Positions 27,541 through 35,160 of a stretch of 64,000 nucleotides of DNA are shown one piece after another. A model generated the notes under the pieces. The model was not told the origin of the DNA, made no database searches, and saw nothing but the letters and a program-made list of their open reading frames with translations. The position numbers and the translations under genes are program-made. The DNA comes from JBFLYC01 sp040756735 (GTDB lineage Bacteria; Bacillota; DSM-16504; Desulfitibacterales; Desulfitibacteraceae), in NCBI GenBank assembly GCA_040756735.1, contig JBFLYC010000012.1, positions 35,541-99,540 of the forward strand, written 5' to 3'. Every line of letters starts with the position of its first letter. Within the stretch, counting starts at the first letter, position 1.

Positions 27541-27563
27541 AACTATCTCCCCTGCACAAAGAT

Positions 27564-28679
27564 TTATCGATCCACCTCACCCAATACTATATCAATGGAA
27601 GCAATAACAGAGACCAGGTCCTGAACATTACCTCCCCTTGCCATTTCGGGAAAAGCACCGAGAGAAACAAATGAAGGTGAATGAATGTGTAATCTATAGG
27701 GATTTGTTGAACCATCGCTAACCAGATAAAATCCTAGCCAACCTTTTGCGCCCTCTATATGATAATAAGCTTCTCCCTTAGGAGGTTTTATAACCTTTGG
27801 AACTTTGGCCATAATAGGTCCTTCAGGCATTTGTTCCAATGCTTGCCTAATTATTCTTGTGGACTGGCGCATTTCCTGCATTCTAACAAGATACCTATCA
27901 AAACAGTCGCCTATTTCTCCTACAGGAACTTCAAAGTCAAAGCGGTCATAAACACTATAGGGCATATCCTTTCTTAAATCATACTTCAAGCCGCTAGCTC
28001 TTAGATTAGGACCGCCTAACCCATAATTAATTATTGTATCAACATCCATGACTCCGATATTTTTAGTTCTTGCTTGAAATATTTCATTACCTGTAATTAT
28101 CCCGTCGTATTCTTCAAAACACCCGGGTAGTTCATCTAAAAGTTTTTCAAGGGCTGGGAAAAACTCAGGAGGAAACTCGCTGGGCATACCACCTATGCGC
28201 ATGGAGTTAAGGGTTAACCTGGCTCCGGTCGCCATTTCAAATAAATCCAAAATCTTTTCCCTGTCTCTGAACATGTATAACCAGGCTGTCCAACCACTTA
28301 AATCAATAGCAAAACTAGCTGTATAAACAAGATGGCTGGCAATCCTCTGCAACTCACCCAGGATTACCCTCATATATTCTGCTCTTTCAGGCACTTCAAT
28401 CTGCATTAGTTTTTCTACTACACCAACATATGCCCAATTATTCAAAGCTGCAGCTAGATAGTCAAGCCTATCAGTGTAAGGAATAAATTTAGTATAAGAC
28501 CGGTTTTCAGCTATTTTTTCCATGCCTCTGTGGAGGTATCCCATCACATTTTCAACATCTACTATATATTCACCGTCCATAGTAAGAATCGCCCTATAAA
28601 CACCATGGGTGCTGGGATGTTGCGGGCCCATATTCAATTTAAATTCTTGTGTGGTAATTTCCTTTATTTCCTCAGACAT
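27564..28679 (-). CDS. nuoD: Complex I subunit D (49-kDa homologue)
   Basis: NuoD forms the quinone-binding cavity with NuoB and descends from NiFe-hydrogenase large subunits. The 371-residue protein has NMGPQHPSTHGVYRA near the N-terminus, whose His is at the quinone site. ENVMGYLHRGMEKIAENRSY and MRIGGMPSEFPPEFF follow. The C-terminus ends IASIDIVLGEVDR, without the hydrogenase cysteines. It is a separate gene from nuoC, unlike the fused form in E. coli. Confidence 0.97.
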   Translation of the reverse strand: MSEEIKEITTQEFKLNMGPQHPSTHGVYRAILTMDGEYIVDVENVMGYLHRGMEKIAENRSYTKFIPYTDRLDYLAAALNNWAYVGVVEKLMQIEVPERAEYMRVILGELQRIASHLVYTASFAIDLSGWTAWLYMFRDREKILDLFEMATGARLTLNSMRIGGMPSEFPPEFFPALEKLLDELPGCFEEYDGIITGNEIFQARTKNIGVMDVDTIINYGLGGPNLRASGLKYDLRKDMPYSVYDRFDFEVPVGEIGDCFDRYLVRMQEMRQSTRIIRQALEQMPEGPIMAKVPKVIKPPKGEAYYHIEGAKGWLGFYLVSDGSTNPYRLHIHSPSFVSLGAFPEMARGGNVQDLVSVIASIDIVLGEVDR

Positions 28680-28696
28680 TTTTTTTATACCTCACT

Positions 28697-29143
28697 TTAT
28701 TTGGAACCTCTATCTGGCATCACGTAATCTTTCCTTAATGGATGACCTTCAAAGTCATCTGGACATAGCACCCTCTTCAATCCTTCGTGACCTTCATAGT
28801 TAATCCCCATTAAATCATAGGTTTCCTTTTCCTGAAGGTCTGCAGCCTTATAGAGCCGGGTTAATGATGCGATTGAAGGATTATTTTTATCTAATTGAAC
28901 TTTCAACCTGATAATCTGCTTATTAGATAGATTCATTAAATGATAGACTGCCTCAAAATATTCATCATATTCAACAGCAGTTAAATCAATAAGGAAAGTG
29001 AATTCAAGCACTTCACTGGTTTTTAAGCTGGTTACAACGCTCAAAAAATCTTCTTTCTTAACCTTAAAGGTTGGGTAATCCATGCCCTCAATTACTTCAA
29101 CTTTGTCTTCAAAAAGTTCTACAATGGTTTTTATAAAATCCAT
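28697..29143 (-). CDS. nuoC: Complex I subunit C (30-kDa homologue)
   Basis: A 148-residue structural subunit of the connecting module. LTAVEYDEYFEAVYHLMNL and KAADLQEKETYDLMGINYEG are the conserved segments. The C-terminal GHPLRKDYVMPDRG is the complex I 30-kDa signature (HPLRKDY). It lies one base after nuoB and 17 bases before nuoD. Confidence 0.95.
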   Translation of the reverse strand: MDFIKTIVELFEDKVEVIEGMDYPTFKVKKEDFLSVVTSLKTSEVLEFTFLIDLTAVEYDEYFEAVYHLMNLSNKQIIRLKVQLDKNNPSIASLTRLYKAADLQEKETYDLMGINYEGHEGLKRVLCPDDFEGHPLRKDYVMPDRGSK

Positions 29144-29144
29144 A

Positions 29145-29657
29145 TTATGATTTCTCCTTTACAACTTCAGGATTTATCACTTTTTTCCTCAGTTCCAACA
29201 GTCCTTGAATCAGAGCTTCTGGTCGCGGAGGACATCCAGGTATATATACATCAACTGGTAAAAAGGTATCAGCTCCATCAACAACATTATAGGAACCTGC
29301 AAAAGGACCTCCTGAAATGGCACAACTTCCCATGGCAATTACATATTTAGGTTCAGGCATTTGATCATATATTTTTTTCACAATTGGCTGCATCTTCTTA
29401 GTAATGGTGCCTGCTACAATCATTAAATCTGCTTGCCTTGGCGAAGGTCTAAAAACTTCGTAGCCAAATCTAGCAATATCATACCTTGCCCCGCCGGAAG
29501 CCATCATTTCAATGGCGCAACATGCCAGACCCATAGTAACAGGCCAAAAAGAATGGGCTCTTGCATAATTAAACACCTTATCTAAACTTGTTAGTATTAT
29601 ATTCTTTTTCACCATTTCCTCGGGAGACTCATTGCTGACGCTTTCTTTTATCTCCAC
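29145..29657 (-). CDS. nuoB: Complex I subunit B (cluster N2 subunit)
   Basis: NuoB holds the terminal 4Fe-4S cluster N2 that reduces quinone. The ligand cysteines are in GLACCAIEMMASGG, VIAMGSCAISGGPF and DVYIPGCPPRPEAL. The frame is open from GTG 29687, which would overlap nuoA by 40 bases. GTG 29657, nine bases after AAGGAGGG, is the better start and gives 170 residues. Confidence 0.96.
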   Translation of the reverse strand: MEIKESVSNESPEEMVKKNIILTSLDKVFNYARAHSFWPVTMGLACCAIEMMASGGARYDIARFGYEVFRPSPRQADLMIVAGTITKKMQPIVKKIYDQMPEPKYVIAMGSCAISGGPFAGSYNVVDGADTFLPVDVYIPGCPPRPEALIQGLLELRKKVINPEVVKEKS

Positions 29658-30004
29658 TCTAAAGCTCCCTCCTTCCATTCGTACCACAAACCGATGACCA
29701 GAATAATCAGAAATATCAACATGGCTATCAAAGCATGAAGGCCAAATTCTCTAAACATCACAGCAAAGGGATAAAGAAATATTGTTTCAACATCAAAAAC
29801 CAAAAACACTAAAGCATATAAAAAATAGCTTACTTTAAACTGGACCCATGTTGACCCCTGGGTATCTAGACCGCACTCATAGATGCTTAGTTTTTCTGCT
29901 GTAGGTTTATTAGGCCTGAAAAGCCTACCTAACAATAAGGCTCCTGCAGCAAAGACTCCTCCTAAAAAAAGAAATATTAGTACTGAGTAGAATTCCTGTA
30001 TCAC
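29648..30004 (-). CDS. nuoA: Complex I subunit A
   Basis: A membrane subunit of about 118 residues with three helices. KLSIYECGLDTQGSTWVQFK contains the conserved E-C-G of the loop at the quinone entrance, and FDVETIFLYPFAVMFRE is the second helix signature. It is the first gene of the nuo operon, about 160 bases after rnhB. TTG 30007 is possible, but GTG 30004 has the better spacing from GGAGG. No clear promoter was found upstream. Confidence 0.94.
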   Translation of the reverse strand: MIQEFYSVLIFLFLGGVFAAGALLLGRLFRPNKPTAEKLSIYECGLDTQGSTWVQFKVSYFLYALVFLVFDVETIFLYPFAVMFREFGLHALIAMLIFLIILVIGLWYEWKEGALEWR

Positions 30005-30166
30005 CAAGTCAACCTCCCTCCATGGAAAAATTTATGACTATTTATTTCGTAGTTTGAACACAAAATCACTAATTCTGCACAAAGCACTAAAACCCTGCCT
30101 TGATAGCATCAGTTTTTTTTAATAGGTTTATTATGATTAATTATATCAAAAAAACGCTAATGGGTG

Positions 30167-30754
30167 TTAAGATACTCCTTTAAAGGTTAATCTGTGCTCT
30201 TCACATGGCCCAAACTCTTTAAGTATATCATAGTGCTCTTTTGTTGGATACCCTTTGTGTTTGTTGAATCCATAAATTGGATGACGCATATGCAGATGTT
30301 CCATATACCTATCCCTGGCTTGTTTAGCCAGAATACTTGCAGCAGCAATAGAAGCACTCTTGGTATCACCTTTAATAATACCATAATGAGTAACAGGTAG
30401 ATATTTTATTTTCACTGCATCAATTAACAGCAAGTCAGGCTTTACTCTTAGCGCCTGATATGCTGCTGTCATAGCTATTTTTGTTGCTTCCAAGACATTA
30501 ACCAAATCTATCAGTTTTGCAGGGCAAAAAACAACTGACCAATCTAGAGCTACTTGTTTTATTTGAATCTCCAATTCCTGCCTCTGTGGTTGAGATAGTT
30601 GTTTTGAATCCCTTAATCCATCTATTTTACAATTAACCGGTAAGACTACACACGCAGCTGCAACAGGTCCTGCTAAAGGACCTCTCCCTGCTTCATCAAT
30701 ACCTCCCAACAATCTATATCCTTGAGATCTATATTTATTATCAAACTCATTCAT
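30167..30754 (-). CDS. rnhB: Ribonuclease HII
   Basis: RNase HII removes ribonucleotides and RNA primers from DNA. GGIDEAGRGPLAGPVAAA carries the first two catalytic acids, LLIDAVKI the third, and KSASIAAASILAKQARDRYM the fourth region. The frame extends upstream into rbgA, but ATG 30754 with a GGAG site gives 195 residues with a normal N-terminus and is preferred. The order lepB-rbgA-rnhB is standard in Firmicutes. Confidence 0.95.
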   Translation of the reverse strand: MNEFDNKYRSQGYRLLGGIDEAGRGPLAGPVAAACVVLPVNCKIDGLRDSKQLSQPQRQELEIQIKQVALDWSVVFCPAKLIDLVNVLEATKIAMTAAYQALRVKPDLLLIDAVKIKYLPVTHYGIIKGDTKSASIAAASILAKQARDRYMEHLHMRHPIYGFNKHKGYPTKEHYDILKEFGPCEEHRLTFKGVS

Positions 30755-30791
30755 GTCTTTTATAACTCCAAGTCTATTATTAATGTTCTTC

Positions 30792-31634
30792 TTAAGGCAA
30801 ATCAGGTATTTCCAAGGAAATTGAACCAAATTGTTTATCACGAAAATCTTTTAAAATTGCACTACAGGTTTTTTGATAATCTACCTGATTCTCCTTATGC
30901 AAGAAACCTCTAAGTATACCTATCTTCTTGATTACTTCTAGGGGATCAACAGTTGAGTCAGGTATCATGTACCTTGCTTGTAAATTAGCTGGATATTCAT
31001 TTAAAAGGACCTCAATTAACTTGACTGCTACATCAACTTCATCATAAGCTTTTATACCTATTGAATTAACAATAGCCAAATGCAGACCAGTTGTAGGATC
31101 ATCAAATTTAGGCCACAAGATGCCTGGGGTATCCAGCAGCTGAAAAATATCATTCACGTTAATCCATTGAGCGCCTCTGGTAACACCAGGTTTGTCTCCT
31201 GTCCTAGCGCTGCTCTTACCAAGGAGTGCATTGATAAACATGGATTTGCCCACATTTGGTATGCCCACCACCATAGCCCTAACAGGGCGTCGAAGATTGA
31301 ATCTTTGAGCCAATCTACCTTTTAATGGAGTTTTACTTATTAATGATATAGCTTGTTTAATACCTTTTTTAGACAGAGAATCTACGGCAATTGCCTTTAA
31401 TCCTTCGTTTTGGAAAGCTCTAAGCCATAGCTTTGTCACTTTTGGATTCGCTAAATCCACCTTGTTTAAGACAACTATCCTTTGCGTATCTCCTATTAGT
31501 TCCTGTAAAATAGGGTTTCTGCTTGAATTAGGTACTCTTGCATCTAGTACTTCCAATAAAACATCTACTTTTTTAATATTTTCCTCCAGGATTTTTCTTG
31601 CTTTAACCATATGTCCTGGATACCACTGAATCAT
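30792..31634 (-). CDS. rbgA: Ribosome biogenesis GTPase RbgA (YlqF)
   Basis: RbgA is a circularly permuted GTPase required for late 50S assembly. The motif order shows the permutation: NKVDLANP (G4) near residue 57 comes before VVGIPNVGKSMFINAL (G1) and LLDTPGILWP (G3). The N-terminus IQWYPGHMVKARK is typical. The 280-residue length fits. The start overlaps the lepB stop as ATGA. Confidence 0.95.
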   Translation of the reverse strand: MIQWYPGHMVKARKILEENIKKVDVLLEVLDARVPNSSRNPILQELIGDTQRIVVLNKVDLANPKVTKLWLRAFQNEGLKAIAVDSLSKKGIKQAISLISKTPLKGRLAQRFNLRRPVRAMVVGIPNVGKSMFINALLGKSSARTGDKPGVTRGAQWINVNDIFQLLDTPGILWPKFDDPTTGLHLAIVNSIGIKAYDEVDVAVKLIEVLLNEYPANLQARYMIPDSTVDPLEVIKKIGILRGFLHKENQVDYQKTCSAILKDFRDKQFGSISLEIPDLP

Positions 31635-32155
31635 TTTTTTTCACCTGCCCTAAAATAGCGCAGCCTTTCATGAGGCCAGAAAAGCAAAACAACTTTACCC
31701 AAAAGATTGTCTCTTGATACTGTACCCCAATATCTACTGTCCAAACTGTCCTTCCTATTATCACCCAAAACAAAAAACCTGTTTCCTGGTATCACTACGG
31801 GTCCAAAGTCATCTTCTGGTTGGATAATTATATAATTTTCTTCTAGTACTGAACCATCTATATATACAATACCACTTCTGATTTCTATGATTTCTCCAGG
31901 AAGACCAATAATCCTTTTAACATAATCAACCTCTTTATTGAGTGGATATTTAAATACAACGATATCCATTCTTTGTGGTTTTGTAAATCTATAAATCAAT
32001 TTACTAACCAAGATTTTATCTCCCTCTAACAGTGTAGGTTCCATGGAACTTGAGGTAACATGGTAGGGCTGTATCAGTAAAGCCCTAATTATTAAAGCCA
32101 CAAGAAAAGTTATTAAAATAAGTTTAAAACTTCCATTTAGTCTGTGTTTAAACAT
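31631..32155 (-). CDS. lepB: Signal peptidase I
   Basis: Type I signal peptidase that releases secreted proteins on the outer face of the membrane. The 174-residue protein has one N-terminal membrane anchor (FKLILITFLVALIIRALLI). The catalytic Ser is in SSSMEPTL (Ser37) and the general-base Lys in DYVKRIIGLPGE (Lys80). Box E GDNRKDSLDSRYWG completes the family motifs. It is the short Gram-positive form, placed between rplS and rbgA as in many Clostridia. The ribosome site is weak. Confidence 0.95.
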   Translation of the reverse strand: MFKHRLNGSFKLILITFLVALIIRALLIQPYHVTSSSMEPTLLEGDKILVSKLIYRFTKPQRMDIVVFKYPLNKEVDYVKRIIGLPGEIIEIRSGIVYIDGSVLEENYIIIQPEDDFGPVVIPGNRFFVLGDNRKDSLDSRYWGTVSRDNLLGKVVLLFWPHERLRYFRAGEKK

Positions 32156-32195
32156 ATTTGTTTGAGTACACCGCCATAGGTTATCTTAATTTAAA

Positions 32196-32232
32196 ATTAA
32201 ACATAAAAGGACTGAATTGTCAGCCCTTTTAT
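32196..32232 (-). terminator. Terminator after rplS
   Basis: On the minus strand ATAAAAGGGCTGA pairs with TCAGTCCTTTTAT (13 pairs, one G-T) around CAAT, followed by a T-rich tail. It overlaps the rplS stop codon. Confidence 0.75.
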
Positions 32233-32570
32233 CGTTTCTCTTTAATTTTAGCCTTCTTGCCTACTCTACCCCTTAAATAGTATAATTTGGCCCTACGCAC
32301 TTTTCCTTTACGGATAACATCTATTTTTTCTAATTTTGGGGAATTGATTGGAAAAGTTCTTTCAACTGCTACACCATAGGAAATCCTTCTAACAGTAAAG
32401 GTCTCTCTAACCCCAGTACCTTGCTTTTTCATAACGATTCCTTCAAATATTTGAATTCTTTCCCTAGTACCTTCAATCACTTTAACATGAACTCTAACTG
32501 TATCCCCAATATTAAAGCTAGGAATTTCCTTCTTTTTCTGATCATTGTCAATTATCTTTAATACATCCAT
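32229..32570 (-). CDS. rplS: 50S ribosomal protein L19
   Basis: L19 is a large-subunit protein at the 30S-50S interface. The 113-residue product has FNIGDTVRVHVKVIEGTRER, IQIFEGIVMKKQG and the signature VRRAKLYYLRGRVGKKAKIK. ATG 32570 follows AAGGAGGT. It has its own sigma-A promoter and terminator, so it is probably monocistronic. Confidence 0.97.
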   Translation of the reverse strand: MDVLKIIDNDQKKKEIPSFNIGDTVRVHVKVIEGTRERIQIFEGIVMKKQGTGVRETFTVRRISYGVAVERTFPINSPKLEKIDVIRKGKVRRAKLYYLRGRVGKKAKIKEKR

Positions 32571-32628
32571 ATCTATGTACCTCCTTCCTCATAGGGGTAA
32601 TTATACATTTAAAAATTTCACAACAATC

Positions 32629-32657
32629 ATTATAGCAAAGTATTTATCCGTTTACAA
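32629..32657 (-). promoter_or_regulatory. Sigma-A promoter of rplS
   Basis: TTGTAA (32652-32657) and a perfect TATAAT (32629-32634) with a 17-base spacer on the minus strand, about 60 bases before the rplS ATG. Confidence 0.82.
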
Positions 32658-32665
32658 CAATTTCA

Positions 32666-33226
32666 TTATCCATCACGGTAAATCCGGTCAATAATGATTG
32701 ATGCTGCACTGCGAACCGACAAATGATTGTAAGTACAACGACCTTTTATAGGCTCTAATCGATAGTCTGCCCTTTTTACTATTTCGTCACTCAACCCCCA
32801 GCCTGTGCCAAAAACAATTAAAACTGGATGTTTTCTAGTTAATTCTCTAACGCCTTCACAAGTAATATCGCTGCTAATCTGAGCCCCTGTTGCAATCATC
32901 TTTAATTCTCCATAAACAGAAGCCTCTTGCATACAATCATTTAAAGATTTCACAATTCTAACATTTTCGAAGGCTTTCGATCTTAATGAATTGTATTCTG
33001 CTCCTTTTCCTTTCTTCCAGTAATGTATTAATTCACTAAACAATTCTCTTTGACGCTGCAAGGGTTGAACAATGAAAAAACCGGCCAAGTCGTAGGTAGC
33101 TGTTAACCTTGCCAGATCATGCACATCTAAATTGGTGATGGAGGTTGTGATCACCTCATTATTTTGGTTTTTTACGGAGCTATGCAGCAAAGAAATATAA
33201 ATAGGTAATGCCCTGTTATTGTTCAT
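32666..33226 (-). CDS. SPOUT-type RNA methyltransferase (TM1570-like, TrmD-associated)
   Basis: A predicted S-adenosylmethionine-dependent RNA methyltransferase of the small family found beside trmD in Thermotogae and Clostridia. PIYISLLHSSVKNQNNEVIT and ITNLDVHDLARLTATYDLAG are the N-terminal signatures. VLIVFGTGWGLSDEIV and CTYNHLSVRSAASIIIDRI form the SPOUT-knot cofactor region. The RNA target is unknown to me. An upstream TTG lies inside trmD; ATG 33226 is preferred, just after the trmD stop. Confidence 0.85.
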   Translation of the reverse strand: MNNNRALPIYISLLHSSVKNQNNEVITTSITNLDVHDLARLTATYDLAGFFIVQPLQRQRELFSELIHYWKKGKGAEYNSLRSKAFENVRIVKSLNDCMQEASVYGELKMIATGAQISSDITCEGVRELTRKHPVLIVFGTGWGLSDEIVKRADYRLEPIKGRCTYNHLSVRSAASIIIDRIYRDG

Positions 33227-33230
33227 AAGT

Positions 33231-33962
33231 CTAATTTTCTCCAAGTATCTTTTTCAATAATTCATGATCCTGCATTTCAAGTTTAGCCTTTTTCAACAAA
33301 TCCGGTCTCCTCTTGGCTGTGCGAATAAGAGATTGTGTTCTACGCCACATTTCAATTTTTGCATGGTTTCCTGAAAGTAATACCTCTGGAACCTTTAATC
33401 CCTCAAAATCCCTAGGTTTTGTATAATGCGGATATTCCAACAAACCATTGGTAAAAGATTCTTCTTTAACTGACTCTCCATGCCCCAACACGCCCGGGAT
33501 AAGCCTAGTTATTGCATCAATAATAACCATAGCTGATATTTCTCCACCAGTTAATACATAATCACCAATTGAAATCTCTCTATCTACTAATAAATCTTTA
33601 ACCCTCTCATCAATTCCTTCATAGTGACCACATAGTATTACCAGCCTTTTAAATCTCAGCATTTCCTGAGCCATATTTTGAGTAAAAGTCACACCCTGAG
33701 GTGACATTAAAACTACCAAGGATTCTGCCTTATTAAGTTTCAAACTCTTCACAGCATTAAAAAATGGTTCTACTTTCATAATCATACCAGGGCCACCACC
33801 ATATGGGGTATCATCTACTATATTGTGCTTATTACCTGAATAATCCCGTAAATTATGCACTTTAATATCAATTTTGCCCTTATCCCTTGCCTTACCGATG
33901 ATGCTTTTGCTTAACGGATAGTCTACCATGTCAGGGAATATGGTTATAACATCAAATCTCAT
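33231..33962 (-). CDS. trmD: tRNA (guanine-N1)-methyltransferase
   Basis: TrmD makes m1G37 in tRNA, preventing frameshifting. The 243-residue SPOUT enzyme has MRFDVITIFPDMV at the start, DDTPYGGGPGMIMK, and the cofactor-binding CGHYEGIDERV. ISIGDYVLTGGEI and the C-terminal NHAKIEMWRR tRNA-binding region follow. It lies four bases after rimM, a universal pairing. Confidence 0.97.
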   Translation of the reverse strand: MRFDVITIFPDMVDYPLSKSIIGKARDKGKIDIKVHNLRDYSGNKHNIVDDTPYGGGPGMIMKVEPFFNAVKSLKLNKAESLVVLMSPQGVTFTQNMAQEMLRFKRLVILCGHYEGIDERVKDLLVDREISIGDYVLTGGEISAMVIIDAITRLIPGVLGHGESVKEESFTNGLLEYPHYTKPRDFEGLKVPEVLLSGNHAKIEMWRRTQSLIRTAKRRPDLLKKAKLEMQDHELLKKILGEN

Positions 33963-33966
33963 GGTA

Positions 33967-34482
33967 TCACCCTGTTATCTTACCCATATCGATCACCATT
34001 TCTAGTGCCTTAAGGTCAATATTTTTTACAATTTCCTTTAACGCAGGAACTAATACCTCGCTACCAGCATCATTTCTAACAACATATACATCATTAGCTC
34101 CTGTCTTTAATACATCTGTCAAATTACCAATTAGAGTTCCATCTAGATCCTTAACAGTCAAACCAATTAATTCAAATATATAATACTCACCAGGCTTTAG
34201 TTTCACTAGCTGTGCCTTTGGTACTCTTAAATATGCTCCCCTAAATCTTTCAGCCTTTTCAATATTATCAATACCTTCAAGGCCAATTACAACAAAACCT
34301 TTGTAGATTTTGACTTGTTCTATCTTTGCAAGCTCTATCTGACCATTAATTTCCACAATAACCTGATCTGTTTCAAAAAATCTTTCAGGAAAATCGGTTA
34401 GAGGAAAAACTTTTAAAGCGCCCTGCAAGTTATGTGGTTTAGATATCAAGCCAATTGCTATAAGTTCTTGTTGATGTTCCAT
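33967..34482 (-). CDS. rimM: Ribosome maturation factor RimM
   Basis: RimM assists 30S head assembly around S19. The product has the N-terminal barrel (LIAIGLISKPHNLQGALKVF, PLTDFPERFF) and the PRC-barrel domain (GEYYIFELIGLTVKDLDG, LVPALKEIVKNIDL). The frame is open upstream to 34569, but that part is a REP-like repeat. ATG 34482 after GGAGGGGG gives 171 residues and the expected N-terminus, with a spacing of about 12 bases. Confidence 0.95.
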   Translation of the reverse strand: MEHQQELIAIGLISKPHNLQGALKVFPLTDFPERFFETDQVIVEINGQIELAKIEQVKIYKGFVVIGLEGIDNIEKAERFRGAYLRVPKAQLVKLKPGEYYIFELIGLTVKDLDGTLIGNLTDVLKTGANDVYVVRNDAGSEVLVPALKEIVKNIDLKALEMVIDMGKITG

Positions 34483-34520
34483 GAATAAGATTAGCCCCCT
34501 CCTTGGGAACAACTTATTTT

Positions 34521-34558
34521 TTGGGGACATTCCTTGTTTTTGAAGTAAGGAACATCCC
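34521..34558. repeat. REP-like palindrome between khpA and rimM
   Basis: TTGGGGACATTCCTTG and AAGGAACATCCC form an imperfect palindrome. It follows the khpA terminator directly and precedes the rimM ribosome site. Confidence 0.65.
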
Positions 34559-34571
34559 TTTAACTTCATGT

Positions 34572-34603
34572 AGTAAAAAGGGCTATAATGAGCCCTTTTT
34601 ACT
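34572..34603 (-). terminator. Terminator after khpA
   Basis: AGTAAAAAGGGCT pairs perfectly with AGCCCTTTTTACT around a six-base loop, 13 pairs. It overlaps the khpA stop and closes the ylxM-ffh-rpsP-khpA transcript. Confidence 0.85.
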
Positions 34604-34829
34604 GTACAATTTCCACTACAACTCTTTTACCTTCTTTAGTTGCTGCAGCTTTTAAGACTGTTCTTATAGCTTTAGCAATTCTTCCTTGTTTCCCAATAAC
34701 CTTTCCCATGTCATCAGGAGCAACCCTCAACTCCAGGATTATAGATTTGTCACCCTCAACCTGGGTAACTGATACTTGTTCAGGATTATCCACAAGTGAC
34801 TTAGCAATAAACTCAACTAGTTCCTTCAT
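34599..34829 (-). CDS. khpA: KH-domain RNA-binding protein KhpA (YlqC)
   Basis: A 76-residue single KH-domain protein that in Gram-positives partners with KhpB/Jag to bind RNA and affect cell elongation. The GKVIGKQGRIAKAIRTVLKA stretch contains the GxxG RNA-binding loop. It lies three bases after rpsP, and the order rpsP-khpA-rimM-trmD is conserved; the ylqD gene of Bacillus is absent. Confidence 0.94.
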   Translation of the reverse strand: MKELVEFIAKSLVDNPEQVSVTQVEGDKSIILELRVAPDDMGKVIGKQGRIAKAIRTVLKAAATKEGKRVVVEIVQ

Positions 34830-34832
34830 AAA

Positions 34833-35120
34833 CTATATACCTCCTACCTTACATTGCCTGGCAGTCTTTTTTTCTTGGTATTTTTGCATTATACCAGACT
34901 TTTTAAGTAGGGCTTTTACCGTTTCCGAGGGTTGCGCTCCCTTTTGGAGCCATTGTAATGCTTTTTCCTCATCAATTTTTAAATCTTCCTTCATGGGATT
35001 ATAGTATCCTACTTCTTCAATAAACCTGCCATCTCGCGGAGAACGGGCATCAGCAACTATTAGCCTGTAAAAAGGCGCCTTTTTGCTTCCCATTCTTCTT
35101 AATCTTATCCTGGTTGCCAT
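34833..35120 (-). CDS. rpsP: 30S ribosomal protein S16
   Basis: S16 is an early assembly protein of the small subunit. The 95-residue product starts MATRIRLRRMGSKKAPFYRL, then VADARSPRDGRFIEEVGYYN, the family signature. An in-frame start three codons upstream is closer to the AGGGGGTG site; ATG 35120 has better spacing and fits homologues. It is downstream of ffh by about 40 bases. Confidence 0.97.
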   Translation of the reverse strand: MATRIRLRRMGSKKAPFYRLIVADARSPRDGRFIEEVGYYNPMKEDLKIDEEKALQWLQKGAQPSETVKALLKKSGIMQKYQEKKTARQCKVGGI

Positions 35121-35160
35121 ATGTTTCACCCCCTTTAAAGTATCACCATATTAGAAATGT

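Noticed and set aside
29658..29687. A 40-base overlap of nuoB with nuoA
   Set aside because: It arises only from taking the furthest upstream GTG; the later GTG with a proper ribosome site reduces the overlap to about 10 bases.
34483..34569. An N-terminal extension of RimM
   Set aside because: The extra codons translate a REP-like repeat and are not part of the conserved protein; a ribosome site supports ATG 34482.
34588..35004. A 138-codon plus-strand frame over khpA-rpsP
   Set aside because: Antisense shadow of two well-supported genes.
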